A stretch of DNA of 64,000 nucleotides from Lineus longissimus (lineage: Eukaryota > Nemertea > Pilidiophora > Heteronemertea > Lineidae). The notes under the pieces were generated by a model that saw only the letters and a program-made list of their open reading frames with translations, was not told where the DNA came from and did not search any database. The stretch lies in assembly GCF_910592395.1 (NCBI RefSeq), contig NC_088322.1:6629431-6693430 (forward strand), in the 5' to 3' direction. Position numbers and translations under genes: made by a program. Below are positions 19,689-30,635 of the stretch, in pieces. Every line of letters begins with the position of its first letter. Position 1 is the first letter of the stretch.

Positions 19689-20858
19689 CTACTTCGTTTT
19701 TGCCATCTTCGATGCCTCTTTCATTTTATCGCAATCACGATAAAAATGATCTGGTGAGTTACAAAAATAACATTGATAATTATTTGGAGGAGAGGAATCC
19801 GTTCCCCTACCCCTGCCGCGCCGGGCACCTCTTGACGCCCCACCCCTATAGGAATCAAAGAGCGGATTCATCATCTGCTGCAAAGATGCAACCGCAGCAA
19901 CCTGGCTATACAAATCCGTTAAAGGTGACCTATGTTGAATGGACGGGCTTGGGTTTGGGCTCTCTTCAGGTTTCACGGTTTCAATCGGCTTCGGTTCGAC
20001 TACCTTTTTTAGCGACTTACTAATGGCCTTGGTGATAAGCTCACCCGTACCACCACCCAACACCGTCAAGATAACATTAGCCATGTCCACCTTTCCTTGG
20101 TAACGCCTTGCCTGACGATATAAATCGTCGAACAACTCCATGTCCTTATGCGAAACAGAAGTAGCAGCCGCCGCTAAATCCTCCAGGTACAGCAACATCA
20201 ACGACTCATTGGGCTCTTCATGTAATGCCAAGGACCTCACCTTCGCCTTTGCCTTCTGCACTGGATCAGCTACGGTCGCCTGGCACGCTATCCTCTGCAC
20301 CTTCCTCGGTGGCTCACTTACATCATCCGAAACACCCGGTGGAGTGATGGGCGGGTCCTGAAATAGCAAAACCATTGTTATAACACAAGCACCGAAACAT
20401 AACATTCTACCCATCCGAAATCATACCCCCCAGAGCACACCAGCCGCATCTTATACCACATGCTCACATAACCATTTCCAGAGACCATGAACATAGCCGA
20501 CAGATAATCACCCACTTTAACCGCACAACCGATAGGACTGAAGCTATTGACTTACCCTAAGGGGCTGCCCTACTGGCTGGCCGATTTCGTTCGCTAGCAC
20601 AATTGCATGGTGCAATAAAGCCACTCCAGCTCCACTTTGTTTGCCGAGGGCGGCAAGGACGTCTCCGATGTTTTCTCCGGTGAGTTTCTTGAAGGCTGTG
20701 GCGATACCATCGGAATCCAGATTCTCCAAAGGTTGATCCTTGTCCATCCTAGCCAACTCTCTGGGCTCATCAGGGCTACCATTGAACCGTGCGAACAGCG
20801 GCAGCAAACTTTTCCCCACCAGGGAATGCTTTTTCTTTAGGGTAGTCGGCTGAACCAT
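19689..20858 (-). CDS. Gag-like protein of the DIRS-like element (one intron)
   Basis: Exon 1 is 20858-20556 (starts MVQPTTLKKKHSL) and exon 2 is 20357-19689. The intron 20555-20358 has a GTAAG donor and a TTTCAG acceptor and joins in phase, giving ...QPLR|DPPITPPG. The protein ends with an RG-rich stretch (SRGARRGRGRG) and one CCHC zinc knuckle, CYFCNSPDHFYRDC, typical of nucleic-acid-binding Gag proteins. A TTGCAG just before the ATG may be a second acceptor for a spliced 5' leader. About 322 residues, no internal stops. Confidence 0.75.
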
Positions 20859-21054
20859 CTGCAACACAAGAAATAATACATTACAAAACAAACCCCTGAT
20901 ATTTGAGCACTCAACAACCGCACTCTTGCTATACTGGAGCCGCATATGGCTTGACACAAACTTTGACACGTTTATACCCCACGCGCCGATAGAGCATCCA
21001 CGAACTATACTTCCATACATGGCACCCCCATGGGCAACAACTATGCAAGCCACA

Positions 21055-21376
21055 CTGCACCCCCACGGGCCTGCCGATACCTACGGAACTACAATTTGAG
21101 CTTTACACAGCGTACCCCAACAGGCCCGTTGATACCAACGGACCAACAACTCAAGCTTACACATTGCACCCCTACGGGCTTGCTGGTACCCACGGACCAA
21201 CAATTTAAGCTTTACACATTGCACCCCTACGGGCTTGTTGATACCCACGGACCAACAATTTAAGCTTTACACATTGCACCCCTACGGGCTTGTTGATACC
21301 CACGGACCAACAATTTAAGCTTTACACATTGCACCCCTACGGGCTTGTTGATACCCACGGACCAACAATTTAAGCA
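21055..21376 (-). repeat. 55-bp minisatellite in the retroelement 5' leader
   Basis: Units containing CCAACAATTTAAGC and CACCCCTACGGGCTTG repeat with an exact 55-base period at 21197, 21252 and 21307; diverged copies to the left extend it to about six units. It lies between A1 and gag and may be an internal promoter or regulatory array. Confidence 0.9.
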
Positions 21377-21625
21377 GAGACAAACAGAACATATAAAACA
21401 TAGACATAAACGAGAAATACGGGAAAAGACGAACACCAAATCCAAGAGAAGCAAGATCCGAAAGCACAGAAGCATAGTAGAGGCCAGAGCACGTAGGCCA
21501 CAAAGCGGAGACTACACAGTAGGCGTAGCCGAAATACGGACAAAGGAAATCGAGAGCACAAAAGCGGCAGAAATTCTACTTACACCGAAGAATACCAAAG
21601 GAATAAAGCCCGGTCCGAGTGCGAC

Positions 21626-21706
21626 GAAAGCGAAATACGAAGTGGTCTCTCCTTGGCCCGGGAGCTCAATTTATACTACGCTCGACAATAGAAGACGCTT
21701 ATGGTG
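21626..21706 (-). repeat. Split direct repeat A1 (outer 5' end)
   Basis: 81 bases identical to 17239-17319; forms the right (5') boundary of the retroelement. Confidence 0.9.
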
Positions 21707-22385
21707 GTGTTGTGATTCTCATTTCAACAGTGTCATATAATTACCTTTGCGGAGAAGTTTTCGTTTCTCTTCACGACTCTCCTGAAAAAAGAAGAATAGT
21801 CCTTTGAGGACCGTCTTTACAGCCCCCCCCCCCTCCAATGCATAGTGACGTGAGTCTTGAGACAATTCTTGCAAATATGATTTAATACTGTCTCATACAT
21901 AATAATCTAGCCACCTAAAGGGTGTGAATTTTAGCAACAGCGCCAAGATAATTTATTTTCTGTGGCGCATTTTATCTATTCAGGATGAAATATTTTACAT
22001 CCCTGCGGTTGATATATTCTGACGCCAAACGTGTTATTCTCTCAGTCATGTCAGCTGGTCTAATGACATCACATATGTTAATGGTAAACATGGCGGTTTA
22101 ACCAACGTCACCCGGTTTATAGCATTGTGTCGTTGGGAACCAATTTGAGACGAATCCAACGTTTTGCCGTTTTGACGTTTCTACATTTATGTAGTGGCCT
22201 GTCAACTGCAATAAGTACTCACATGCTCAGTGTAACTGTCAGCTGGTTCAGGCCTAAAAAGAAATAAGATCAGAAATGTCCTAGCAAATCCTGATTTATA
22301 TCGAGTGCGCCCATAAAATGAGTACCGCATAATACGGAACTGTGCCGCGTTATGGTACAAGCGCTGTACCCGTATTGCAGACACA
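21707..22385. other. Spacer
   Basis: Contains a short C run near 21823-21834 and AT-rich sequence. No gene is visible. Confidence 0.45.
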
Positions 22386-22587
22386 ATAGGGCCGTTTAGA
22401 CGACGCGAAAAAATCCGGATGCGTCCCGAATCCGGATTAATTTTTCGTCGTGTAAACGCAAAAAGATCCGGATCAATGTGGTTGCATCCGGACTAAAAAG
22501 GTACCATCGCCTTGGGTGGTTTTAATCCGGATTCATCCAGATTCGATCCGAATGCGGTCTTTTCGCCTGTCGTCTAAATGGCCCTAT
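22386..22587. mobile_element. MITE with iterated ATCCGGAT palindromes
   Basis: Inverted ends ATAGGGCCGTTTAGACGAC and GTCGTCTAAATGGCCCTAT bound 202 bases. The interior holds at least six variants of the palindrome ATCCGGAT, spaced roughly 20-30 bases. No ORF. Confidence 0.75.
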
Positions 22588-24000
22588 TATAACGAGTGCA
22601 GATCTTCGGCACAAAGCGGAGGTGCGCGGCTCAGGCAAATATCGCGAAAATACGACAAGTTAAAAAATTTCATAGCAAATATAAACATTTAAGAAAAGAG
22701 GTCCATTAGAACTATTGAACATGTTTAAAAAGATGTAAAATGTCGCTATGTATACAAAATGGATTTTAGTTTGGAAATGCACCTAACTGGCACTCTGCAA
22801 AGCATTGTACTATTTATTCACACAAAGTCTGAATTTAGTGGTGTACTCAAAGAAGACCATGAACTCAGACAGTGTCTGGTCAAATGACGAGACCACGTCA
22901 CGAGACGACATCGCCCCATTTGTATTTTCATCAGGTTAGATGGAACCAACGATCAGTTGTGCTGTCGCGCGGAAGCATCGTTTTAGCTGTTGGTATTCAT
23001 TGCACAAGTACTCCATGGGTATATCCTGAAATCAATCCGAATAAGAGTTCAGTGAAGTACTGTTTGAAAATTACTAATTTTTGGTGTTTCCAGGTGTCAA
23101 CATATCAGTTGACATGTTTTGCATTGAAAATTTGCATTGTGGAATCATAGATTTTCACATTTCGGTCCGTTTCACCCAATGTCGGCGCCAGTAGCTATCG
23201 CCATCTATGAACAAGTGAACAGAACTTGGAAACAGTTAAGGCCCCGGTTATTTGGTAGACCGACGGGTCTATAGTTCTTTTCTGTGTAGCTAGATCGCGT
23301 TGGAGTGCCATCGCCGAACATTCACCAAAGCAGACGTAATATTCAAGCATCGTCAGCCAGTATTGGCTTCCATGGCACGTATATTGCATGTATGATACAC
23401 ATAAATGGCTCGAACAGAATGCCCATAATTGTCACGATTTTCGTCTTGTCAGTAAAAAAATCGAGTCAGCTTCAAATACGTACACTTTGACAACCTTTAT
23501 TGAATTTTAAAACAAAAAAGGCACAAAAAGTCCAGCGGTTACGTGGTTACGTGGATAAGCTATTTCACAACATTCCGATTCCGACGGCGGTCAATTCAAG
23601 CAGTGACAGTAGGACCCACACCACCCCAACTTTCACAGCATGCACCGGAGTATGGTGCGAATGTTGAGCTCTTTGGCAAAATAAGTAAAGTTTAATTGAA
23701 AGATTTCCCTTTTATCTTCATTAAGAAAATGTGTGATAAATGAAAAGTGAGTTCACAATCGAGTACCATCAAAGGGAACAAAGGTGACAATTTTCTGTTG
23801 ACTCATATGTAAACAAAACGTTTTTGCTCCTAACTTTTTTCATGCAGATCGTTTAAACAATATGTACATCCTGGACATTATATAATTCATGCGAAAATTT
23901 GCTCTGAGATTGGCCGTTTAGAATTTGAATAAAAGGACCAGGTAAAATGGATGTTCGAATTTGGACATGAAATTATTTCTACTAATGCCTACCATAGACG
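22588..24000. other. Spacer without recognisable features
   Basis: Only short chance ORFs; no tRNA, repeat pair or element ends were recognised. Confidence 0.4.
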
Positions 24001-24009
24001 TCACAGGGG

Positions 24010-24322
24010 AAACTGCACTGCGGCCTACACGTGTGGGCGCGGCGTAAGTAACCGAACACGCTAGAATACCTTCCCAGGTATTCCTTTCACTTTCAGTGCA
24101 ACTGAGGGTGTTCACACTTCTGCCGCTCGAATGATGTCGCCACTGGTGTGCACAAAAATAATCGAGATATTTATTGAATCCGACTGGACCCGTTGCATGT
24201 CACAAATGAGTGCATTCGGGTTGGCCCACTCCATGTTCAAGCAGGGGAGACTTTTACAAAAATAGGCCTATTTCTATAAATGGTAAGAAAGAAAACACTG
24301 AGTTTATGTAAATAAAAACAAT
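24010..24322 (+). repeat. Dispersed repeat, copy 1
   Basis: Matches 29215-29497 in the same orientation through CGGCCTACACGTGTGG, TTCCTTTCACTTTCAGTGC, GATGTCGCCACTGGTGTGC, CCGACTGGACCCGTTGC and CCACTCCATGTTCAAGC, with small indels. It probably belongs to the SINE/MITE family seen at 28935-29165, whose body precedes copy 2. Confidence 0.8.
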
Positions 24323-24639
24323 TGATCACATTAAATCATAATCTGGAACATTTACCAGTATAATTTGATTACACACAACAGTACTGATAACACTAACCTA
24401 GCACAAATTCATTTTTCAAAACTCCAACACTATTGTGATTTGATTCAACATACATGTAGGTATTGGTCTGCATTATGCATGTAAATACTGTAAATATTTC
24501 GTGAATCATACAGTTCAGTACATCAAAAATGTCTTGAATTCTTCTCGGGCTTTGTTTCTTATGCTTTATCAAGTTAGGCCCACTTTCGTAAAAGTCTCCC
24601 CTGCCTGAACATGGAGTAGGCCAACACAGATGCACTCAT
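24206..24639. mobile_element. MITE-like element with about 60-bp inverted ends
   Basis: ATGAGTGCAT... at 24206 is repeated in inverse orientation ending at 24639. The match covers TTGGCC.ACTCCATGTTCA and GCAGGGGAGACTTTTAC. The left arm overlaps the dispersed repeat above, so one may be nested in or derived from the other. Confidence 0.6.
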
Positions 24640-24775
24640 GTGTGATATCGAAAAAAGAGGAGCAACGCAGTGTTTTCTTTGAAGGTGATATGCTTAAAGG
24701 GGTACACCGTTCGTAATTACTTGTGGTCCAGTTAAATAGAAATCCACTGATACAAAATGCCGTAGTGCAGTTATC

Positions 24776-25770
24776 ATGAATACGAATTTGCTGAAACTTG
24801 GTATTTTTAGAATCTTTATATCTATCTACACAAAGGCAATGCAGAAAAGTGTGTTCAGTATGTATTTATGCAATTGAAAGTTTTCAAATTCAATTACAAA
24901 TTCAAAATTTTTAACGAACGGCGTAGGCCTTTAACAGATCAAATCCTATACTCAAAACGTACCGCCGCAACTTCCGGGCCAACTTCCTTGCTACTACTTG
25001 TGTCCGATCGGAGTGTGGATATTCCGCCAGTCATTTTATTTCGCCTGTCATGATCACCAGTCACCAGTCGACAGTCATTTAAAAAATTATACGGTGGCCT
25101 ATTAGGCATATGGCATTTTCGAAGACTTTTCCAGTTTTTGATAAGCATAGGGAATTAACTTGGTATTTAACGTTGGCCTATAGCTGGCAATTATACTAAT
25201 CAGATACGACTTATGTGGAGTTACGGGGAGGGGGCATTTGAGTATTGATTGATTGATTAATTGATTTGTTTTATTCCACCTTAACAGATGAGTACAATCA
25301 AAATACATGTAATATAGTAAAGTTACAGAGTTACAGATAACAGGGTACAGTAGAATACAAAAGTAACCAGGTAACTAAAGGATATATACAACAAGATATG
25401 TACAACACTAACTGGTTGAAATTAATTTCTTATGGATGAGAAAGGGGCCAGGGCTGAAGGGAAGAAGGTATTATACAGATATCATGATGTAAATAACGGT
25501 TTTGGAAAAGCCCCGTGGAATGTGAAAAGTGATGTTGCGGACGTGATCATGAAATCCTCCCAATCTTTAACCGACATATCATATAAAATATTGTTTGTCC
25601 CCCCCAATAAACCTTCAAAAACCATTTCTTCCTCTTGGTCATAAAATCTTTGAAACAGGCAAAAATCCATAACTGCTATTACATTGTCAAAAAGTTGATC
25701 TGTTATTGGAATTACTGGATATCCTCACCTCCAAGACACACAATGCTCGGGATGTACTTCTGTACATCAA
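24776..25770 (+). pseudogene. LINE reverse-transcriptase remnant (+), split by a second LINE tail
   Basis: 24776-24888 is the inverted twin of 28820-28932 (113 bases each) and encodes the thumb-region segment ending MQLKVFK. Near 25711-25770 the frame reads LLDILTSKTHNARDVLLYIKK and stops; the same LLDILTSKT motif closes the LINE remnant at 28040. Between them, 25240-25710 looks like the minus-strand 3' end of another LINE, with an AATAAAACAAATCAATTAAT-type tail and (TGAT)n at its end. All of it is decayed and non-functional. Confidence 0.65.
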
Positions 25771-26093
25771 AAAAGGCCCACGATAGGAGGCCTACATGTA
25801 TCTAGCTGGTATTAGAAACACCCATTCCTTTGATTGATGGGTCATCGGAAATCAACTAGGCCTAATCATGTTGAGCATTCACTCTATTAAAGATTGGTTT
25901 TCATGGCTTGAAGATCGATTGCATCACGCCAATGAAGTGGAATCCCGTTCTGTAATTCAATGGGCATCGACGACACGACCTTCATTATTAACCCTTAAAA
26001 AGCAAAGTATTGGGATGAACACAAATTGTCATTGTCATTGGGAAATGAAGATCCTCCGTACTGAGGACTACATGCATTATCACGAACCGAGCA

Positions 26094-27608
26094 TTGCCAC
26101 GAACCGAGCAAGGGATGGAGGAAGAAGTTATGGAGCCGCAGCCTGCCCCTAAACGCCGTCGGCACTATTCATTAAATGAAAAGGTCAAACTGCTCACAGA
26201 TTTTAGACTCCTCCAGGCAAATAATGAAAATGTTTCAGCTTTGCATTTGCAAAAGACAACAACTTATCACGGTATACGTTTTTTGGTTGGTTAAACGATG
26301 AGGGGGTCATCCTCCAGCATCAAGAGGACTCAAAGAGAAGAGGAACTGAGCAAGCGTGCTTTGAGAGAGGAATAGGTTAGTGTAATTCCTTACCGATTTT
26401 TGCTATAATGTTTCTTCAATTTTGCTTGAGGTGTTGAAACCTTTAGCATTGAAAATTGCGATGCGACACCGCTTAATTCATGCCTTTTGCCTTTTGTATT
26501 TTCAGGACTATTTCCGGAGATGGAAAGAAATTTGTACGACTGGTTTATGATGCAACGTGGTCTAGGTATGCCCATCGCAGGACGACAGATATCCCACGAG
26601 GCATTACGGTTGTACACAGAGTGGTGGGATGACCTTGGGATGGACCGTCAAGCGGTTATTTTGCGTGAGCACCCGACACTTTCTGATTTCACCGCATCTA
26701 ACGGATGGCGTTTAGGTTTCCTTAAAAGACACGGCATTACATGCCGACGGAAAACCAAGGATGACAAGCAACTTCCGGAACATGCTGATGAGGTGGTGAC
26801 CAACTTTAGGAATGCATTCCACAACACAGTTCGAGATACCGCACCATCTTTCATTGCAAACCTAGACGAGACATTCGCTCTTTTCGACGCATTGCCGAAT
26901 TACACATACGATACAAAAGGCAATCGCCAAGTTAACATAAAGTCATCGCGTGGGAATACACGCCTTGGATGTAGCGTAACCCTTGGCATAACCAGCAACG
27001 GAAGGAAGATGCCATGCCACATTACCTTTAAAACACCAACAATTGCTGCAAGGGAAGAGTTAAGAGCTAATCCACCGCCAAATGTCCATATCGCTCACAC
27101 CGAAACTGGTTGGGTCAGGACTCAAGTCTTGCTGGATCTCATCGAGGAGATTGTAAAACCATTTGTTGGGGCTGACGTACCGTATATCCATCTGTGGGAC
27201 AGGGCACGCATACACCTGAATGATGATGTCGCCATGCGAGTGGTTGAGATAGGTGGTATCATTGAACTGATACCTCCCAAATGTACTCCGCTTTTACAGC
27301 CTCTCGATTTGACTGTCATGGGAAGTTTTAAAAGTAAGCTCCGTTCCAATTGGCGCGCATGGAAGGAGGCGCACACCGTTGATGGACAGTGCCCGCTCAT
27401 TAGCCACCTTGATGTTGCACGATTGATTGGGGCAGCATGGGATGAAGTTCCCCCGAATGTCGTAATCAGCGGATTTCGCGCCGCCGGTATATTGGGTGAT
27501 GGCAATGATGAAGATGGCGATGGTAACGGAGGACATGAACTAGAAGCCAACGATGACGAGGAGGGTGATGGGCTTGAATATCTTCCAGTGATGGAGCAAG
27601 ATCAGTGA
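26094..27608 (+). pseudogene. Pogo/Tigger-like DDE transposase, two exons, N-terminal frameshift
   Basis: Exon 1 encodes PKRRRHYSLNEKVKLLTDF, a CENP-B/psq-type helix-turn-helix. After TTYHG the frame is broken beside a duplicated TTGG (about 26281-26292) and resumes in another frame up to a donor near 26375. Exon 2, from about 26506, continues in phase and carries a second DNA-binding segment (LREHPTLSDFTASNGW, GFLKRHGIT) and the catalytic core: NLDETF, HLWDRARIH and PLLQPLD. There are 35 residues between the second and third aspartates, i.e. DD35D, within the range of the pogo superfamily. The C-terminus is acidic (NDEDGDGNGG, NDDEEGDG). AATAAA at 27744-27749 follows the stop. The core is intact; only the N-terminal region is damaged. 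Confidence 0.82.
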
Positions 27609-27743
27609 CATTTGAAATAATAACTAGGATTTTTCTCCATTTTTGGAGGGGGTGTTCCTTTGTCATGTATGCTACTTATACTGTCCAGCGCGCAAACCTA
27701 AAGAACAACAATACCAGAGTTATTCTTTCCATTGTGTTGTAAT

Positions 27744-27749
27744 AATAAA
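27744..27749 (+). promoter_or_regulatory. Possible polyadenylation signal of the pogo-like transposase
   Basis: AATAAA 136 bases after the transposase stop codon. Confidence 0.4.
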
Positions 27750-28039
27750 ATCGGTTATTAAAATTTCTCGTCAAGAATATTCGTCAAGGTTTTTTGAGTG
27801 TAGTAGTTTTTGAAACACCCCGTATAATCCTTGGGGCACACGTGTCTCTTCACCACTACAAAGCGAACGCTAAGTGTTACCCTTTATTACTCTGTGGTCG
27901 ATCCATTTCCTCTCTATTGATCGGGGCTGGTCTACTGGCTATATTCGCATGCAAATCGCGGGTCGGGCCGGTGCTTTAATACGCCCTGCATAAACCCTTC
28001 ACCCATTGTACCTCTCAATGTACACTGTGCTAAAACCTG

Positions 28040-28932
28040 GCTGTGTCTTGGAGGTGAGGATATCCAGTAGATTCTCACAGTGTAAAATAACATGCTGAAC
28101 AATATCGCTACATTTGGTTCCACAGAAATTGCATACAATAATTGAGTTTGACTTAACCATCGATAACAAAACTAAAAAAGCGAACTGAAACTTTAAGTGC
28201 CTAAATTTGCGTGCCGATAACCAACATGGGTGAAATCCTTTGGAGTCCTTAATCTCAATAAACCGTGCACATGCATACTATTTTTCAATTTCCACCTTAT
28301 ACATATTAAAGTCATATTCATCAACACTGGTATTCACAATTTTGTTCCATAATTTAGTTTGAGGAAATTCACAATGTTTTATAAATGTGGTCAGGAATTC
28401 ATAAAGGTTATATCTCTTAAGAGCGTTTACGAAATCGGACATAATTCCACGTGTGCTAATTTTACTTTTTTATCCGGTTATATATACACATAAACGAAAC
28501 AGGAAAACCTTTTTAAGGTTAGAACCATTTTTCTGGTTGCAGAGACGGCCAAAAAGTAAAAGCTTGAGTTTATCTATATGACTATGAATTGATCCGAGTC
28601 CCAGAGATGCATTAACGGCAATAGAGGATGTTCTTTTATAAAGGCCTTGACATGGCGCGAAAAAAGCCTTTGTGTCCTTTCCATGGTTAAATAATCCTTT
28701 TTGCTCAGATTTGTTAAGAATTCGCAACCATATAGGGCACACGGAATGATCATACGTCGCCACATCTGTGTACTAACAACAGGATCCAGTCCACCAAAAT
28801 GTAGTCTCACCGAGTGAAGTTTGAAAACTTTCAATTGCATAAATACATACTGAACATACTTTTCTGCATTGCCTTTGTGTAGACAGATATAAAGATTCTA
28901 AAAATACCAAGTTTCAGCAAATTCGTATTCAT
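28040..28932 (-). pseudogene. LINE reverse-transcriptase C-terminal remnant (-)
   Basis: Read right to left, the decayed ORF pieces give MIIPCALYGCEFLTN, a TSSIAVNASLGLGSIHSHI segment, HIDKLKLLLFGRL, and a cysteine/histidine end (IIVCNFCGTKC...HVILHCENLLDILT). This is the usual order at the end of RTE/CR1-type LINE polyproteins: RT thumb, connection, then a CCHC-like zinc motif. At least one frameshift near 28580-28640 and later stops break it. It is truncated at 28932, where the SINE head begins. The related + copy lies at 24776-25770. Confidence 0.7.
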
Positions 28933-28934
28933 GA

Positions 28935-29165
28935 GGAGCCTCATAGCCTAGTGGTTAACACTGCTGGCTACCACGCAATAGGGCCCTGGTTCGATCCCGG
29001 GGAGAACCCAGGATTGTATTTCTGGATGAACCGGCGTGGCTTTCAAGGAACTATAATTCCTGGCTCTTCACAACACGTACGAAATACTCGAGGGTCTGTC
29101 TATGCCAGGGCAAGTAAAAGATCCCACATAGGTGGACAGTAGCCTATAGTGGACTCCATACCTCC
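28935..29165 (+). mobile_element. tRNA-derived SINE
   Basis: The head contains a Pol III A box, TAGCCTAGTGG (28944-28954), and a perfect B box, GGTTCGATCCC (28988-28998), 33 bases apart, as in tRNA genes. The cloverleaf is not complete, so it is a SINE head rather than a tRNA gene. A unique body follows with a GATCCCACATAGGTGGACAG segment and a GGGTTACGACGCCGG block. Confidence 0.75.
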
Positions 29166-29214
29166 GGCAAAAATCCAATAGGGTTACGACGCCGGTAATG
29201 ATATGATATATGAT

Positions 29215-29497
29215 AACTGCACTACGGCCTACACGTGTGGACGCGGAGTAAGAACACGCTAGAATGCCTTCCCGGGTATTCCTTTCACTTTCAGTGCAAC
29301 TGAGTGTGTTCACACTTCTGCCGTTCGATGATGTCGCCACTGGTGTGCACAAAAATAATCGAGATATTTATTTAATCCGACTGGACCCGTTGCATGTCAC
29401 AAATGCCCACTCCATGTTCAAGCAGGGGAGACTTTTACAAAATAGGCCTATTTCCAAGAAAGAAAGAAAACATTGAGTTTATGTAAATAAAAACAAC
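29215..29497 (+). repeat. Dispersed repeat, copy 2
   Basis: Direct match to 24010-24322, lacking the AGTGCATTCGGGTTGG segment present there. Confidence 0.8.
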
Positions 29498-30635
29498 TAG
29501 CATTGTACCCGTGGCGCAGGCAGGTTCAAATGGGCTATACCTTGAATAGATTGAATTGCAATGAAAATATAATGCAATATCAAAGGAGCAATATCGAAGA
29601 GACAAATTAAACCAACCATTTGTCCACAGACTCGGACCCTGTGGCGTGCTGTATGCGTGCATATAAAAGTAATCCGAATGAGATGATGAGGCAATGTGAA
29701 TATACCTCGTTCCTTAGTCAGCAATATGCCCCTTTTTATACGGAGAAGAAGGAGAACCCAGATAGGCCTTCACATGTCGGCCTCCAAAGGGCTCGGACCA
29801 ATTGCACTATCACGACTAAAACTTTAAAATGCGTGCTCCTCCTACATGTAGCATGATCTCGGGCAAGGCACTTAGTCGACAGGCAAGCTAGATGTTCAGC
29901 ACCGTGAGCAGCTCCTTGATAAGGCCATGCCAAGTTCAGAGTGCCTCTTCAGATACATCACGTTTTGAAAGCTGTGGTGAGCACATAAACATACCATTGT
30001 AACCTTAATTTGAAAATCCCTTCATAATCAAGGGCTAGCTCTGGCTAATACAGTACCAATATACGATAGACCATCAATTTGACCCCAGCTCCTTACTGCG
30101 GGAAAACCCAAGTCCAGCAACCAAAAGTATCAAAATACATTTTTGTTTACATTTGAACTGCACACATGCGTTTGTTTACAATTTCTTTCCCGCGAAATCT
30201 CGAAGATCAGGTGACCTACAATCGTGGATTGAAAATAATATTAACCTTGGTTCAGCAGGTCAACACGTGTACAGGCTGTTCCAATCATCCCCCTACAGCC
30301 AGCCGTTCAACAGGTAGTGTTAGTAACCCCACAGGGAGTGCAGGTGATTCATTAATCCCCTGCATAACTAAACAGCAATGGCTTGGCTTCCGTGAGTGAT
30401 AAGGAGAATTGACCGTGTCCGATTAAAATTCCCTCATTACTGCTCCGCTGAAGTAAATTTCCGAAAATAAACATGACGTTGCATCAGGATAACATATCAC
30501 CTGCAAACGTGCAAAATTTCGAGACGAAACACTACCCCCAAATGGCACTTTAGCGAGCCGCCTTATAGTATTATGATACTTTTAACTTTCTGAGAATAAA
30601 CAAAGTGGAGTCCGCGGTCACCTATGGCATGCCAG
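29498..30635. other. Spacer with weak repeat traces
   Basis: The segment around 29498-29525 (CTAGCATTGTACCCGTGG) resembles ends of common invertebrate repeats, but no matching partner is present. CTCGGGCAAGGCACTTAGTC near 29860 is SINE-tail-like. No gene is supported. Confidence 0.35.

Larger units (their letters stand above)
16973..21706 (-). mobile_element. DIRS-like (Ngaro/PAT-type) retrotransposon with split direct repeats
   Basis: Two short repeats are arranged as A1-ORFs-B1-A2-B2 on the minus strand. A is 81 bases at 21706-21626 and again at 17319-17239. B is 69 bases at 17389-17321 and again at 17041-16973. Both copies of each appear identical. The internal B1-A2 junction places the two outer ends of the element next to each other (one T between), which is the circular-junction geometry used by tyrosine-recombinase retrotransposons. 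Between A1 and B1 lie gag and RT-RNase H genes, both on the minus strand. No target duplication is seen, as expected for this class. The recombinase gene normally present after RNase H is missing, so this copy is non-autonomous or internally deleted. Confidence 0.85.

Noticed and set aside
27122-27666. Minus-strand ORFs opposite the pogo-like transposase
   Set aside because: The plus-strand frame carries the full DDE core; the antisense peptides are low complexity.
28937-29010. Possible tRNA gene
   Set aside because: A and B boxes are present, but the acceptor stem and cloverleaf are not complete and a SINE body follows.
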